Assembly (NCBI GenBank): GCA_963813725.1
Contig: CAWFAI010000001.1
Location: forward strand, 1-64,000
DNA: 64,000 bases
Direction of reading: 5' to 3'
From: VGBV01 sp963813725
GTDB lineage: Bacteria > Actinomycetota > Thermoleophilia > Solirubrobacterales > 70-9
The position numbers were made by a program, and so were the translations under genes. Positions 31,760 to 40,409 of this stretch are shown in pieces. The number at the start of each line of letters is the position of its first letter. Position 1 is the first letter of the stretch. The notes below the pieces were generated by a model. The model made no database searches and was not told where the DNA came from. It saw only the letters and a list, made by a program, of their open reading frames with translations.

Positions 31760-32572
31760 ATGCGGGAACTGGAACGGGACCTGACCCCACAGCCCACCCC
31801 CGAGGCGCCGATCGTGATGATCGGGCGCGGCCGCGTGGGGCGCAGCCTCGCCGCCGCGGCCGAGTCGGCGGGCATCCCCGCGCGCCTCGCGGCCACCGCC
31901 GACGCGACCCAGACCGCCGCCGGGGCCACCGCCGTCCTGCTCTGCGTCCCGGACGGGCGGATCGAGGCCGCCTGCGAGGCGGTCGCTGCGTCCGAACCCC
32001 TCCCCCCGCTTGTCGGCCACGTCAGCGGCGCCGGCACGCTGGCTGCGCTGGAGCCCGCCTTCGCCGCGGGCGCCGCGACCTTCTCGCTGCACCCGCTGCA
32101 GACCTTTCCCGACGGCGGCACCGCGGTCGAGGGCACTCCGGCCGCGGTTGCCGGCTCCGACGACGGCGCGGCCGCCTTCGCCCGGGCGCTGGGCGAGCGA
32201 CTCGGGATGCGCCCGTTCGACGTGCCGGAGGAGCAGCGCGCCGCCTACCACGCCGCCGCATGCATGGCGTCGAACTTCCTGGTCGCGCTCCAGGAGGCCT
32301 CGTCCGTGCTCCTCTCGCGGGCCGGCGGGGGCGGGCTGGACGTGCAGGAGGCTCGCGAGCTGCTCGCGCCGCTGGTGCTGCGCACCGCTGCCAACTGGGC
32401 CGAGCACGGACCCGACGCGCTCACCGGCCCGATCGCCCGCGGCGACCGCGAGACCGTCGAGCGCCACCGAGCCGCCCTGGCCGAACACTCGCCGGAGCTG
32501 CTGGACGCCTACGACGCGCTCGCCGCCCACACCGAGGCGATCAGCTCGAGCTCGAAGGAGGTGCCGGCGTGA
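31760..32572 (+). CDS. DUF2520 Rossmann-fold putative oxidoreductase in the pan operon
   Basis: About 270 residues. An N-terminal Rossmann domain (IVMIGRGRVGRSLAAAAES) is followed by VLLCVPDGRIEAACEAV, VGHVSGAGTLAALEPA, FSLHPLQTFPDGGTAVEG and a helical C-terminal domain (YHAAACMASNFLVALQEAS). This is the Rossmann-like plus DUF2520 architecture, distantly like ketopantoate and 6-phosphogluconate dehydrogenases. It overlaps panC by four bases (GTGA), and the gene pair is recurrent in bacteria, so a role in pantothenate synthesis is plausible but unproven. ATG 31760 is used; a TTG at 31691 would add 23 residues of unlikely sequence. Confidence 0.75.
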   Translation: MRELERDLTPQPTPEAPIVMIGRGRVGRSLAAAAESAGIPARLAATADATQTAAGATAVLLCVPDGRIEAACEAVAASEPLPPLVGHVSGAGTLAALEPAFAAGAATFSLHPLQTFPDGGTAVEGTPAAVAGSDDGAAAFARALGERLGMRPFDVPEEQRAAYHAAACMASNFLVALQEASSVLLSRAGGGGLDVQEARELLAPLVLRTAANWAEHGPDALTGPIARGDRETVERHRAALAEHSPELLDAYDALAAHTEAISSSSKEVPA

Positions 32573-33441
32573 TCACCGTGCGGACCAAGGCCGATCTGCG
32601 CGAGGCGCTCGCCGCGCCGCGGAGGGAGGGCAAGCGGATAGGCCTGGTCCCGACGATGGGCTCCTTCCACGACGGCCATCTGTCGCTGATGCGCGCAGCT
32701 CGACACGACTGCGACTACGTCGTCGTCAGCCTCTTCATCAACCCGACCCAGTTCGGGCCGACCGAGGACCTGGACGCCTACCCCCGCGACGAGGACCGCG
32801 ACGCCGAGCTGGCCGCGCTCGAGGGGGTGGACCTGCTCTGGACCCCGGGCACCGAGGAGATGTATCCCGCGGGCTTCGGCACCACCGTCGAGGTGGACGC
32901 GGCGCTGACGCGCGTCCTCGATGGGGAGCCTTCCCGACGAGGCCCCTCCCACTTCCGCGGCGTCACCACGGTTGTCGCCAAGCTCTTCAATTGCGCGCAG
33001 CCGGACGTCGCCTACTTTGGCCGCAAGGACGCCCAGCAGGCGGTCGTGATCGAGCGCATGGCCCGCGACCTCGACTTCCCGGTCGAGATCGAGGTGCTGC
33101 CGATCGTCCGGGAGGACGACGGCCTGGCGATGAGCTCGCGCAACGCCTACCTGGACCCTGACGAGCGCCAGCGCGCCGCCGCGCTCTCGCGCGCATTGGG
33201 CACGGCCGAGCGGGCGGCCGCCGCGGGCGAGCGCTCCACCGAGGCGCTGGTGGCGGCGGTGACCGGCGAGCTTCGTGAGGCCGGCATCGAGCCCGAGTAC
33301 GTTGAGGCGCGCGACGCGGAGGATCTGGCTCCCGTTACGGAGCTGAACGGCCGGCCCGTGCTTATGGCCGTCGCCGCCCGGGTAGGCAAGGCCCGCTTGA
33401 TCGACAACGTCGTCCTCACCCAACCGACGAAGGAGGCGTGA
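32569..33441 (+). CDS. panC: Pantoate-beta-alanine ligase
   Basis: A 290-residue PanC, which joins pantoate and beta-alanine with ATP to give pantothenate. Motifs: LVPTMGSFHDGHLSLMRAA (HxGH site), VVVSLFINPTQFGPTEDLDA, YPRDEDRD, FRGVTTVVAKLFNCAQPDVA, YFGRKDAQQAVVIERM and IVREDDGLAMSSRNAYL (KMSKS-like). The GTG start overlaps the previous stop, with AAGGAGG eight bases upstream. panB follows three bases after the stop. Confidence 0.95.
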   Translation: MITVRTKADLREALAAPRREGKRIGLVPTMGSFHDGHLSLMRAARHDCDYVVVSLFINPTQFGPTEDLDAYPRDEDRDAELAALEGVDLLWTPGTEEMYPAGFGTTVEVDAALTRVLDGEPSRRGPSHFRGVTTVVAKLFNCAQPDVAYFGRKDAQQAVVIERMARDLDFPVEIEVLPIVREDDGLAMSSRNAYLDPDERQRAAALSRALGTAERAAAAGERSTEALVAAVTGELREAGIEPEYVEARDAEDLAPVTELNGRPVLMAVAARVGKARLIDNVVLTQPTKEA

Positions 33442-33444
33442 CCC

Positions 33445-34386
33445 GTGACCCGACCGCCCAAGGACATCGAGCAGCGCGAGCCCGCGGGCGAGGGACCCGC
33501 CGAGCGCTCCCCGATGACGGTTCCCCGCGTCGCCGAGATGAAGCGGAGCGGCGAGCCGATCGTGATGCTCACCGCCTACGACTTTCCCTCGGCGCAGGTG
33601 GCCGAGGAGGCGGGCGTGGACATCGTCCTCGTCGGCGACACCGCGGCGATGGTGGTCCTGGGCTACGACTCGACCCCGCCGGTCGGCATCGACGAGATGG
33701 TGATGCTCGCCGCAGCCGTCCGGCGCGGCCTGAAGACGCCGCTGCTGGTGGGCGACCTCCCCTTCGGCTCCTATGAGCGCTCGAACGAGCAGGCGATCGA
33801 GAGCGCCCAGCGCTTCGTCAAGGAGGCGGGCTGCGACGCGGTCAAGCTCGAGCGCGGAGGGGTCTCGGTCGAGCGCGCCCGCGCGATCATCAACTCCGGC
33901 ATCCCGGTGATGGGCCACGTCGGCCTCACCCCGCAGACCGCCTCGGCGCTGGGCGGGTTCAAGGCCCAGGGCCGCACGGCCGAGGCCGCGGCCAAGCTCG
34001 CCGAGGAGACCCTGGCGCTGCAGTCGATCGGCTGCTTCGCGGTCGTCTTCGAGGCGATCCCCGCCGCGGTCACCGAGGCCCTGATGTCCCGCCTGGAGGT
34101 GCCGGTGATCGGCATCGGCGCGGGGCCCGCCACGGACGGGCAGGTGCTGGTCTTCCACGACCTGCTCGGCATCTACGCCGGCCACACCCCGCGCTTCGTC
34201 CGCCGCTACGCGGAGGTCCGCGAGGAGATGGTGCGCGGCGTCAGCGAGTACACGGCCGACGTGCGCTCCGGGCGCTTCCCCGCCGAGGAGCACACCTACT
34301 CGATCTCCCCCGAGGAGCTGGAGGAGTTCAAGCGCTACCTCTCCGACGAGAGCCTGGCGGGCACCAACACGCCCTGGGACTGGTAG
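33445..34386 (+). CDS. panB: 3-methyl-2-oxobutanoate hydroxymethyltransferase
   Basis: A 313-residue PanB, which converts 2-oxoisovalerate and methylene-THF to ketopantoate. Motifs: VMLTAYDFPSAQVAEEAGVD, IVLVGDTAAMVVLGYDST with Mg ligands, LLVGDLPFGSY, AVKLERGG, VMGHVGLTPQ, IGIGAGPATDGQVLVFHDLL. The first 25 residues are a charged extension before the barrel. GTG start with AAGGAGG upstream. Completes a DUF2520-panC-panB operon; no panE or panD is in the window. Confidence 0.95.
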   Translation: MTRPPKDIEQREPAGEGPAERSPMTVPRVAEMKRSGEPIVMLTAYDFPSAQVAEEAGVDIVLVGDTAAMVVLGYDSTPPVGIDEMVMLAAAVRRGLKTPLLVGDLPFGSYERSNEQAIESAQRFVKEAGCDAVKLERGGVSVERARAIINSGIPVMGHVGLTPQTASALGGFKAQGRTAEAAAKLAEETLALQSIGCFAVVFEAIPAAVTEALMSRLEVPVIGIGAGPATDGQVLVFHDLLGIYAGHTPRFVRRYAEVREEMVRGVSEYTADVRSGRFPAEEHTYSISPEELEEFKRYLSDESLAGTNTPWDW

Positions 34387-34389
34387 GCG

Positions 34390-35613
34390 CTAGGCGCCGC
34401 CCGGGGCCGGGGTCGGGGAGCCCCCGCCGACGCGCTCCTCCTCCTCCTCCTCCGCCTCGGCGCGGGCGCGAGCCAGGTCGGCGGAGATCTTCACCGCCGC
34501 CGCGGTCAGCGGCGCCGCGAGTATCAGGCCGATGGCGCCGAACAGGGCGCCGCCGGCGATGGTGACGATGAGGACGGCGAGGGGGTGGATGCCGAGTGCG
34601 GCTCCGTACGCGATCGGCTGGATCATCTGCTGCAGCAGGCTGTTGGCCAGGAAAACGACGATGGCCATCTCGGCTGCGGTGTCGGGGCCGCCGCTGCCCA
34701 AGGCGAGCAGGACGGTGAAGATGCCGGCACTCCAGGCCCCGAGGTACGGGATGTAGGCCGCGGCGAAGTTGACGACCGCGATCGAGCCGGCCAGCGGCAC
34801 GCCGAGGATCAGAGCGCCGATCCCGATGACGATGCCATTGAAGGCGGCCACGATCGTCACGCCCTCGAAGTAGTCGCGGAGGGAACCGATCGTGCGCCCA
34901 GTCACGATGCGGGCGACGTCCTGCGGGACGCCCATGTGGCGTTCGCCCCAGGCGCGGATCTTGGGACCGTCCTTGAGCATGAAGAAGAGGCTGAGCACCG
35001 TGAACGCGAGGAAGATCCCTATCCCCGCCAGGACGTCGAGACCGGTCTCGACTCCTTTCAGCAGCGCGCTGACTCCGCCGCTGAGCGACTTGCTGGCGTC
35101 CTTGTTTGCTGACTCGGCGCTGTCCTTGTCGATGCCGGCGTCCTCGGCCCACGACTGGATCTCGCTGGCGCCCGCGGTGAGCTCCGAGCTCAGCTCATCC
35201 TCCTGGCCGGCGAGCCCACCGACGATCAGCATCAGCATCGCCGCACCCGCTGCCACGATCGCGAGCAGCACGATCGCCGCGCCGATGCCGCGCGGAACGT
35301 GATGCCGTGCCAGCCAGGCGACAAGCGGCGAGGCGACCGCGGCGATGATCGAAGCGGTCAGCACCGGCAGCACGATCGTGCTGGTCAGCGCCAGGAGCCA
35401 GACGAGCCCCGCCAGGAAGAGCAGGAACCCGATCAGCAGCCAGGAGGCGATCCCGAGGTCACGGAGCCAGTCCGGGGCGCGGAACAGTCCCCTGAGCTCA
35501 CTGGGGTCGATCTCCATCATCGGATCCGACTCGGATCCGGCCTTCGGCACGGCGTCGACATCCTTGTCGCGGCCTAGGCCTCGCAGCCGCGCCCGGATCA
35601 TCCGCGGGCTCAT
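34390..35613 (-). CDS. AI-2E family transporter (PF01594 membrane protein)
   Basis: A 407-residue membrane protein with the typical pattern of two N-terminal helices, a soluble-leaning middle part (residues 140-200), and further helices. Landmarks: VLPVLTASIIAAVASPLVAW, ARHHVPRGIGAAIVLLAIVA, VLSLFFMLKDGPKIR, AYIPYLGAWSAGIFTVLLAL and ALGIHPLAVLIVTIAGGALF. Family members export small molecules or act as Na+/H+ antiporters; the AI-2 label is historical. The C-terminus is Glu-rich. The ATG at 35613 has TAGGCT six bases upstream. Confidence 0.82.
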   Translation of the reverse strand: MSPRMIRARLRGLGRDKDVDAVPKAGSESDPMMEIDPSELRGLFRAPDWLRDLGIASWLLIGFLLFLAGLVWLLALTSTIVLPVLTASIIAAVASPLVAWLARHHVPRGIGAAIVLLAIVAAGAAMLMLIVGGLAGQEDELSSELTAGASEIQSWAEDAGIDKDSAESANKDASKSLSGGVSALLKGVETGLDVLAGIGIFLAFTVLSLFFMLKDGPKIRAWGERHMGVPQDVARIVTGRTIGSLRDYFEGVTIVAAFNGIVIGIGALILGVPLAGSIAVVNFAAAYIPYLGAWSAGIFTVLLALGSGGPDTAAEMAIVVFLANSLLQQMIQPIAYGAALGIHPLAVLIVTIAGGALFGAIGLILAAPLTAAAVKISADLARARAEAEEEEEERVGGGSPTPAPGGA

Positions 35614-35619
35614 GGGGGC

Positions 35620-35637
35620 AGCCTATTCCCATAGGCT
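35620..35637. promoter_or_regulatory. Palindromic divergent promoter: two TAGGCT -10 boxes facing apart
   Basis: AGCCTATTCCCATAGGCT is an inverted repeat whose arms are TAGGCT hexamers on opposite strands. The minus-strand copy (35620-35625) is six bases before the AI-2E-family ATG at 35613. The plus-strand copy (35632-35637) is nine bases before the TTG at 35647. A single short dyad thus could serve both genes, and also be a regulator site. Confidence 0.5.
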
Positions 35638-35646
35638 GACGGCGCA

Positions 35647-36267
35647 TTGAGCTCCGAGCAGCTTCAGATCCTGCCCCTCTGCCTGATCATGGTGATGGGG
35701 CCGCAGATCCTGACCGCGATCTTCCTCGTCACCAGCAGGGAGGTGGTGAAGAACTCGCTGGCGATGATCGCCGGGGTCGTGCTGGCGGCGAGCCTGGGGC
35801 TCGTGATCTGGAGCGTCGTAGTCCGCGCCGCCGGACTCGACGCCCCCGGCAGCGACAGCCCAAGCACGGCCGACTACATCGTCTCGGGTCTGCTGGCGGT
35901 GCTCGCGATCCGCGTCTGGATGACGCGGGGTAAGGCGGACCTGCCGAAGTGGATGAGCGCATTGCAGGAGGCCGAGCCGAAACGCGCGTTCAGCCTCGGC
36001 TTTCTGCTGATCCTGCTGATGCCGACCGACATCGCGGCCACGATCTCGGCGGCGCACCTGATGAACGAGGCCCAACTGGACGCGATCGACGCCTGGCCGC
36101 TGGTGGCGGGGACCGTGCTGCTGATGTCGCTGCCGTTCCTCGCCTACACGGCGCTCGGGCACCGCGCCCGCGACGCGATGCCCGGCATCAAGGAGTGGCT
36201 GACCACCCACTCGTGGGTGATCAACCTGGTCGTGATCATCTACTTCATCTACGACCTCCTCGGCTAG
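35647..36267 (+). CDS. GAP/Sap-family membrane protein (LysE-like fold)
   Basis: A 206-residue membrane protein with about six hydrophobic segments. The N-terminus (LQILPLCLIMVMGPQILTAI) and the mid motif FLLILLMPTDIAATISAAHL match the GAP family, related to the mycobacterial sulfolipid-1-addressing protein and the LysE superfamily. Export of a lipid or small molecule is possible. It starts at TTG 35647. No Shine-Dalgarno; a TAGGCT hexamer lies nine bases upstream. Confidence 0.72.
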   Translation: MSSEQLQILPLCLIMVMGPQILTAIFLVTSREVVKNSLAMIAGVVLAASLGLVIWSVVVRAAGLDAPGSDSPSTADYIVSGLLAVLAIRVWMTRGKADLPKWMSALQEAEPKRAFSLGFLLILLMPTDIAATISAAHLMNEAQLDAIDAWPLVAGTVLLMSLPFLAYTALGHRARDAMPGIKEWLTTHSWVINLVVIIYFIYDLLG

Positions 36268-36344
36268 CGCCGAGAGCTCGCGGTCGCCGCCACTGGGTAG
36301 CTGAGACACGGAGGAGATTTCGCGGGTGCGGCGAAGCCCCGCCT

Positions 36345-36836
36345 GTGATTCCACTCCTGCTGGCTGCCCGGGAGCTTTCCCGGGCGCTCCGCTCCGTCTG
36401 GCGCGACCCCGAGACCAAGGCGCTGCCCATCGTCGCGGGCGCACTGGTCCTTACGGGGACGATCTTCTACTGGCGCTTCGAGGACTGGACGATCATCGAG
36501 TCCCTCTACTTCTGCATCGTGACGCTGACGACCGTCGGCTACGGGGACTTCACCCCGACGAGCCCAGAGACGCAGATCTTCACGATCGTCTACATCCTCA
36601 CCGGGTTCGGCGTGCTCGTCGCCCTGCTGACCTCGGTGGCGGAGAAGTACATCGAGCAGAAGCCGAGGGCGGCGGTGCGCGAGCGCGCCTCGCCGCCCGT
36701 CGAGCGCGCAAGCGGCCCGCTGAGGGAGACGGACCCGCTTAGAGCCGACGCTGCCCGCTGTGACGGGCGACGGCGCCGAAAGCTTGAGCTCGGGTTCGTG
36801 GAGCTCGACCCGCACCTCCCACGGTTGCTGCTTTAG
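36345..36836 (+). CDS. Two-helix potassium channel (Ion_trans_2)
   Basis: A 163-residue channel subunit. Two membrane segments (LPIVAGALVLTGTIFYW and IFTIVYILTGFGVLVALLT) flank a pore loop with the K+ filter TTVGYGDF. The N-terminus carries an amphipathic helix (ELSRALRSVWRDPETKA), the C-terminus a basic tail without an RCK domain. It would work as a tetramer. GTG 36345 is the first sensible start; no clear ribosome site. A second channel of this type lies at 40410-40874. Confidence 0.82.
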   Translation: MIPLLLAARELSRALRSVWRDPETKALPIVAGALVLTGTIFYWRFEDWTIIESLYFCIVTLTTVGYGDFTPTSPETQIFTIVYILTGFGVLVALLTSVAEKYIEQKPRAAVRERASPPVERASGPLRETDPLRADAARCDGRRRRKLELGFVELDPHLPRLLL

Positions 36837-36953
36837 GGTGAACGCCCGTCGGCGCGCGGAATCACACGATCCGGGAGATAGGGGCGGGCGAGGCCCTCGT
36901 GAGGCCGATCTCGCAGGTGTGAGCCGACTGTTCCCGATCCGAAAGGAATCCGA

Positions 36954-37463
36954 ATGTCCGACAGACCAGTCTTCCTCTATGCGGCCATCTACGACGACAT
37001 CGCCGAGGCGGAGGCCGACTACGAGGCCGTGTTCGACCTCCACGCCGCGGGGGCGATCGGCACCTTCGACTCGGCGGTGATCGAGAAGGATGCGGACGGC
37101 AAGGTCCACGTCCACAAGACCGAGAAGCCGACCCAGCACGGCGCCTGGACGGGCGCGGGCGTCGGGGCCTTGGTCGGGCTCCTTTTCCCGCCCGCGCTGA
37201 TCGGCAGCGCCGTCGTCGGCGCCACCGCCGGCGGACTGGTCGGGCACCTGCGAGGCGGCATCTCGCGCGGCGACCTCAAGGAGCTCGGCGAGGAGCTCGA
37301 AGCCGGAAGCGCCGCGGTTATCGTGATCGGGGAGTCGAAGATCGAGGAGCAGCTCGAGAAGGCGATCACGCGCGCCAACAAGCTGATCGAGAAGCAGCTG
37401 GACGCCGACGCCGACGAGCTCAGGCGCGAGCTCGACGCGGCGGCCAAAGAAGACGCGAGCTAG
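36954..37463 (+). CDS. DUF1269-type membrane-associated protein
   Basis: A 169-residue protein. An N-terminal ferredoxin-like half (FLYAAIYDDIAEAEADYEAV, HAAGAIGTFDSAVIEKDADG) precedes a Gly-rich hydrophobic hairpin (GVGALVGLLFPPALIGSAVV), then a helical tail (ESKIEEQLEKAITRANKLIE). This matches the DUF1269 family, often found near stress genes, with no known activity. GAAAGGA serves as Shine-Dalgarno. A lipoprotein gene follows 13 bases downstream. Confidence 0.78.
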   Translation: MSDRPVFLYAAIYDDIAEAEADYEAVFDLHAAGAIGTFDSAVIEKDADGKVHVHKTEKPTQHGAWTGAGVGALVGLLFPPALIGSAVVGATAGGLVGHLRGGISRGDLKELGEELEAGSAAVIVIGESKIEEQLEKAITRANKLIEKQLDADADELRRELDAAAKEDAS

Positions 37464-37476
37464 GAGCTGATTCCAG

Positions 37477-37905
37477 ATGAAGAGCCGAGCCATCCGAATG
37501 ATGCTGGTCGCCATGATCTCCGCCGCCGCCCTCGGGGCTCTCACGGGATGCGGGGACGACGACGATGAGACAACGACCGAGGCGACAACGACCACCGAGG
37601 CAACGACGTCGACGCCCGCCGAGGATTCGGTCCAACAGGCTGTTGATGGTGCGGTGAGCTCGTGTAGCGACTCGGCCGCTGAAATCGAAGGCGAGGCGGC
37701 GAGGACCACGGCCGAGACCGCGTGCAAGCAGGTCGGGCAGCAGCTGGATCAGGAGGTCGCGAGCCTGTCCGAGTCGGCCCGCCAGAACGCGGACACAGCG
37801 CTGAAGGAGTTGAGCGCCAAGTGCCGCACCCGGGCAGCCGACTTCCCTCAGGCAGTGCAGCCGACGATCCTGGCGGCCTGCGATCAGATAGCGGCCGCGG
37901 GCTAG
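37477..37905 (+). CDS. Putative lipoprotein with Thr-rich linker and helical Cys-containing domain
   Basis: A 142-residue lipoprotein. The signal (RMMLVAMISAAALGALTGCG) has lipobox ALTGC, followed by DDDD and a Thr/Glu-rich linker. The rest is a helical domain with four Cys (SSCSDSAAE, ETACKQV, SAKCRTR, LAACDQ), probably two disulphides outside the cell. No family recognised. GGAG lies about ten bases before the ATG. Confidence 0.68.
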   Translation: MKSRAIRMMLVAMISAAALGALTGCGDDDDETTTEATTTTEATTSTPAEDSVQQAVDGAVSSCSDSAAEIEGEAARTTAETACKQVGQQLDQEVASLSESARQNADTALKELSAKCRTRAADFPQAVQPTILAACDQIAAAG

Positions 37906-37949
37906 CTGGCCGGGCCGGACTGCCCGGAATGGATCGAGAGGAGCTTCGC

Positions 37950-37955
37950 TAGCTT
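37950..37955 (+). promoter_or_regulatory. -10 hexamer TAGCTT, leaderless promoter of the UPF0047 gene
   Basis: TAGCTT is followed by seven bases and the GTG at 37963. Confidence 0.5.
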
Positions 37956-37962
37956 CCCGGCG

Positions 37963-38382
37963 GTGGCGAGCCACACCGAGGAGCTGTCCGTTTCGACCCG
38001 CGGCGATGCCGATGTGATCGACATCACCGCCGCAGGTCCAGAGCGTCGTCGACGCGGCTCCCTCCAGCGAGGGGGTCGCGACGGCGTTCGTGCGCGGCTC
38101 GACCGCCGCGATCTCGACGATGGAGTTCGAGCCCGGCGGCGTCGCCGACCTGCGCGGCGCTGCTCGACCGCCTGATTCCCGCCCGAGGGCGACTACGAGC
38201 ACAACAGGCTGAACCACGACACGAACTCCCACGCCCACCAGCGCGCGACCCTGGTCGGGCCCTCCGAGCAGGTGCCGGTGATGGACGGCCGGCTGGCGCT
38301 CGGCACCTGGCAGCAGCTGGTGCTGATCGACTTCGACGACCGGCCCCGCGAGCGCACCGTGATCGTCCAGGTCAGCTCGTGA
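37963..38382 (+). pseudogene. UPF0047/YjbQ family protein, three frameshifts
   Basis: About 138 residues if three single-base shifts (near 38030, 38157 and 38183) are corrected. Pieces: SHTEELSVSTRGDADVIDIT, VQSVVDAAPSSEGVATAFVR, GSTAAISTMEFEPGGVADLR, then EGDYEHNRLNHDTNSHAHQR, ATLVGPSEQVPVMDGRLALG, and TWQQLVLIDFDDRPRERTVI. The NHDTNSHAH metal-site region and final QQLVLIDFD are typical of the family, some of whose members have thiamine-phosphate synthase activity. The last codons overlap the beta-propeller gene (GTGA). Intact motifs between shifts suggest sequencing errors. Confidence 0.75.
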
Positions 38383-39365
38383 GCGAGCGGGCCGAGCGCG
38401 GCTGGGTCATCGCCGCCGCGCTGGGCGCAGCGCTCGTGGTGGTGGCGGTCCTGGCGATCGCCGGGGTGTTCGACGCAGGCGATTCGGAGCCCGTGGCGGA
38501 CGACTTCGGGGCTGCGGTCAACGTGCCCGAGCCGAGCGCGCCCCAGCAGCCGTCGGTGAAACGCATCGAGGTCGGCGGCAGGCCGGACACGATCGCCGCC
38601 GGCGCCGGCTTCGTCTGGGTCGCCGACTCGCTGGCGGGCTCGCTGAAGCGGATCAACCCGCGCAGCGACCGCCCCACCCCGGTAGAGGCCGCGGGCTTTC
38701 CCACCGACGTCAGCGCCGGCGAGGGAGGCGCCTGGCTGGCGCTGCCCGACCGCGGCGCCGTGCAGCGGGTGACGATGGCGGGCCCCGGCGAGCCCGCGAA
38801 GGTGCGCGGCTTCCCCTTCCAGATCGCGGCCGGCGAGGGCGGCGTCTGGGCGATGTCGCAGAAGGCGGTGGAGCGAATCGATCCCTCGAGCGGCGAGGCC
38901 GATGGCTCCCCGACCTCGCTCGAGGGAAGCGGCGCCGCAATCGCCGCCGGCGAGGGCTGGGTCTGGGTCGTGCGCCGCAACCGCGAGGTGGTCCGCATCA
39001 GCCCGGATGACGGCGAGCTCGCCGACGGAGTGGCCGCCGTGCCGGGGGCATTCAGCGTCACCGTCGGGGAGTCGGCCGCCTGGGCCCTCGGCACCGACGG
39101 CAACCTGACCCGGATCGACCCCGGGACCGGCGAGGCCGCCGGCGACCCGGTCCCGACCGGCCAGCCGCTCGACGTGGCGGCCGGGCTGGGCTACGTCTGG
39201 GTCGCGAGCGCCAACGGCACCGTGCTGCGCATCGATCCCAAGACCGGTACCGAGGCCGGCGCGCCGCTGGAGGCCGGCAAGGAGGCGCAGTCGATCGCGG
39301 TCGGGGAGGGAGCCGTCTGGGTCGCATCTCCGGCCGACGGGGCCGTGTTCAGGGTCACCCCGTAG
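38379..39365 (+). CDS. Membrane-anchored beta-propeller protein
   Basis: A 328-residue protein with one N-terminal membrane helix (VIAAALGAALVVVAVLAIAG), an acidic/Pro linker, then at least six repeats of about 42 residues. Each contains a core such as IAAGAGFVWVADS, VSAGEGGAWLALP, IAAGEGGVWAMSQ, IAVGEGAVWVASP followed by a V.RIDP strand. This is a YncE/Vgb-like beta-propeller facing outside. Propellers bind partners or small ligands; no enzyme motif is seen. GTG start overlaps the UPF0047 stop. Confidence 0.75.
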   Translation: MSERAERGWVIAAALGAALVVVAVLAIAGVFDAGDSEPVADDFGAAVNVPEPSAPQQPSVKRIEVGGRPDTIAAGAGFVWVADSLAGSLKRINPRSDRPTPVEAAGFPTDVSAGEGGAWLALPDRGAVQRVTMAGPGEPAKVRGFPFQIAAGEGGVWAMSQKAVERIDPSSGEADGSPTSLEGSGAAIAAGEGWVWVVRRNREVVRISPDDGELADGVAAVPGAFSVTVGESAAWALGTDGNLTRIDPGTGEAAGDPVPTGQPLDVAAGLGYVWVASANGTVLRIDPKTGTEAGAPLEAGKEAQSIAVGEGAVWVASPADGAVFRVTP

Positions 39366-39384
39366 CTCCACGCCCGGCCCCACC

Positions 39385-39413
39385 TTGGATGGCGCTGGCG
39401 CGAGGGATATGGT
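39385..39413 (+). promoter_or_regulatory. TTGGAT-N17-TATGGT promoter of the ROK kinase gene
   Basis: A -35-like TTGGAT (39385-39390) and -10 TATGGT (39408-39413) are spaced by 17 bases. The GTG at 39421 follows the -10 by seven bases, so the mRNA is probably leaderless and the GTG, not the ATG inside the -10, is the start. Confidence 0.6.
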
Positions 39414-39420
39414 CTCGCCC

Positions 39421-40404
39421 GTGAGCCCTGCGAAACCGGCCTCGGCCAGGGGCGGCATCGACCTCGGCGGCACCAAGATCCAGACGGTCGTCGTCAGCGC
39501 CCGCAACAAGGTCCTCGGCGAGGCGCGCGTCCCGACCCCGACCAAGGGCGGCCCGAAGGACGTGGCCGCGGCGATGGCCGGCGCCCTGCGGGACGCCGCC
39601 GAGCAGGCCGGGGTCGAGACGAAGTCGCTGGTCGGCGTCGGCGTCGGCTCGCCCGGGGACGCAGACGAGGGGACCGGCGTGGTCTCGAACGCCCGCAACC
39701 TGCCCGGCTGGAAGGGGTCGTTCCCTCTGGCCGAGAAGCTCTCGGCGGACCTCGGCACGCCGGTCAAGATCGGCAACGACGTCCAGGTCGCCGTCGACGG
39801 CGAGTTCCAGCTGGGCGCCGGCAAGCCCTACAAGACCGTCCTCGGCGCGTTCTGGGGCACCGGCGTCGGCGGCGGGCTGATCCTCAGCGGCAAGCCGTGG
39901 CTGGGCCGCGGCGCCGCGGGCGAGATCGGCCACGTGGTGATCCGCCGCGGCGGGCCCAAGTGCAGCGCCGGCCACCCGGGGTGCATGGAGGCCTACGCGG
40001 GCAGGGCCTCGATGGAGGCCGAGGCCAGGCGACTCGAGAAGAAGGGCGAGAAGACGAAGCTGTTCAAGATCATGGAGGAGCGCGGCCGCGACCGGCTCAC
40101 GAGCGGCGTCTGGGAACGCGCCCTGAAGCACGGGGACCCGGTGGCGGAGCACCTGATCAAGCGCGCCACGAAGGCGCTCGGCGAAGGACTCTCGTCCGCG
40201 ATCAACCTGCTCGATCCCGAGGCCGTGATCATCGGCGGCGGCATGGGAACCCGCTTCGGCGAGCAGTACATGCCCCACATCAAGAAGTCGATGGAGCCCT
40301 ACCTGTTCGACTCCGAGAACCCGCCGCCCATGCTGCTGGCCTCGCTCGGCGACCTGGGCGGCGCGATCGGCGCGGCGCTGCTGGCTAAGCGCGCGAAGGC
40401 CTAG
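39421..40404 (+). CDS. ROK-family sugar kinase (glucokinase-like)
   Basis: A 327-residue ROK kinase. ATP-binding GGIDLGGTKIQTVVV is at the N-terminus, then VGVGSPGDADEGTGVVSNAR, the catalytic Asp in IGNDVQVAVDGE, FWGTGVGGGLILSGKPWLGR and the zinc-site region GEIGHVVIRRGGPKCSAGHP with GCMEAYAG. The usual CxCG is altered to CSAG, so one zinc Cys is missing. Glucokinase is the likely activity, but other hexose substrates are possible. Start fixed by the promoter; ATG 39409 is an alternative. Confidence 0.82.
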   Translation: MSPAKPASARGGIDLGGTKIQTVVVSARNKVLGEARVPTPTKGGPKDVAAAMAGALRDAAEQAGVETKSLVGVGVGSPGDADEGTGVVSNARNLPGWKGSFPLAEKLSADLGTPVKIGNDVQVAVDGEFQLGAGKPYKTVLGAFWGTGVGGGLILSGKPWLGRGAAGEIGHVVIRRGGPKCSAGHPGCMEAYAGRASMEAEARRLEKKGEKTKLFKIMEERGRDRLTSGVWERALKHGDPVAEHLIKRATKALGEGLSSAINLLDPEAVIIGGGMGTRFGEQYMPHIKKSMEPYLFDSENPPPMLLASLGDLGGAIGAALLAKRAKA

Positions 40405-40409
40405 GCGAG

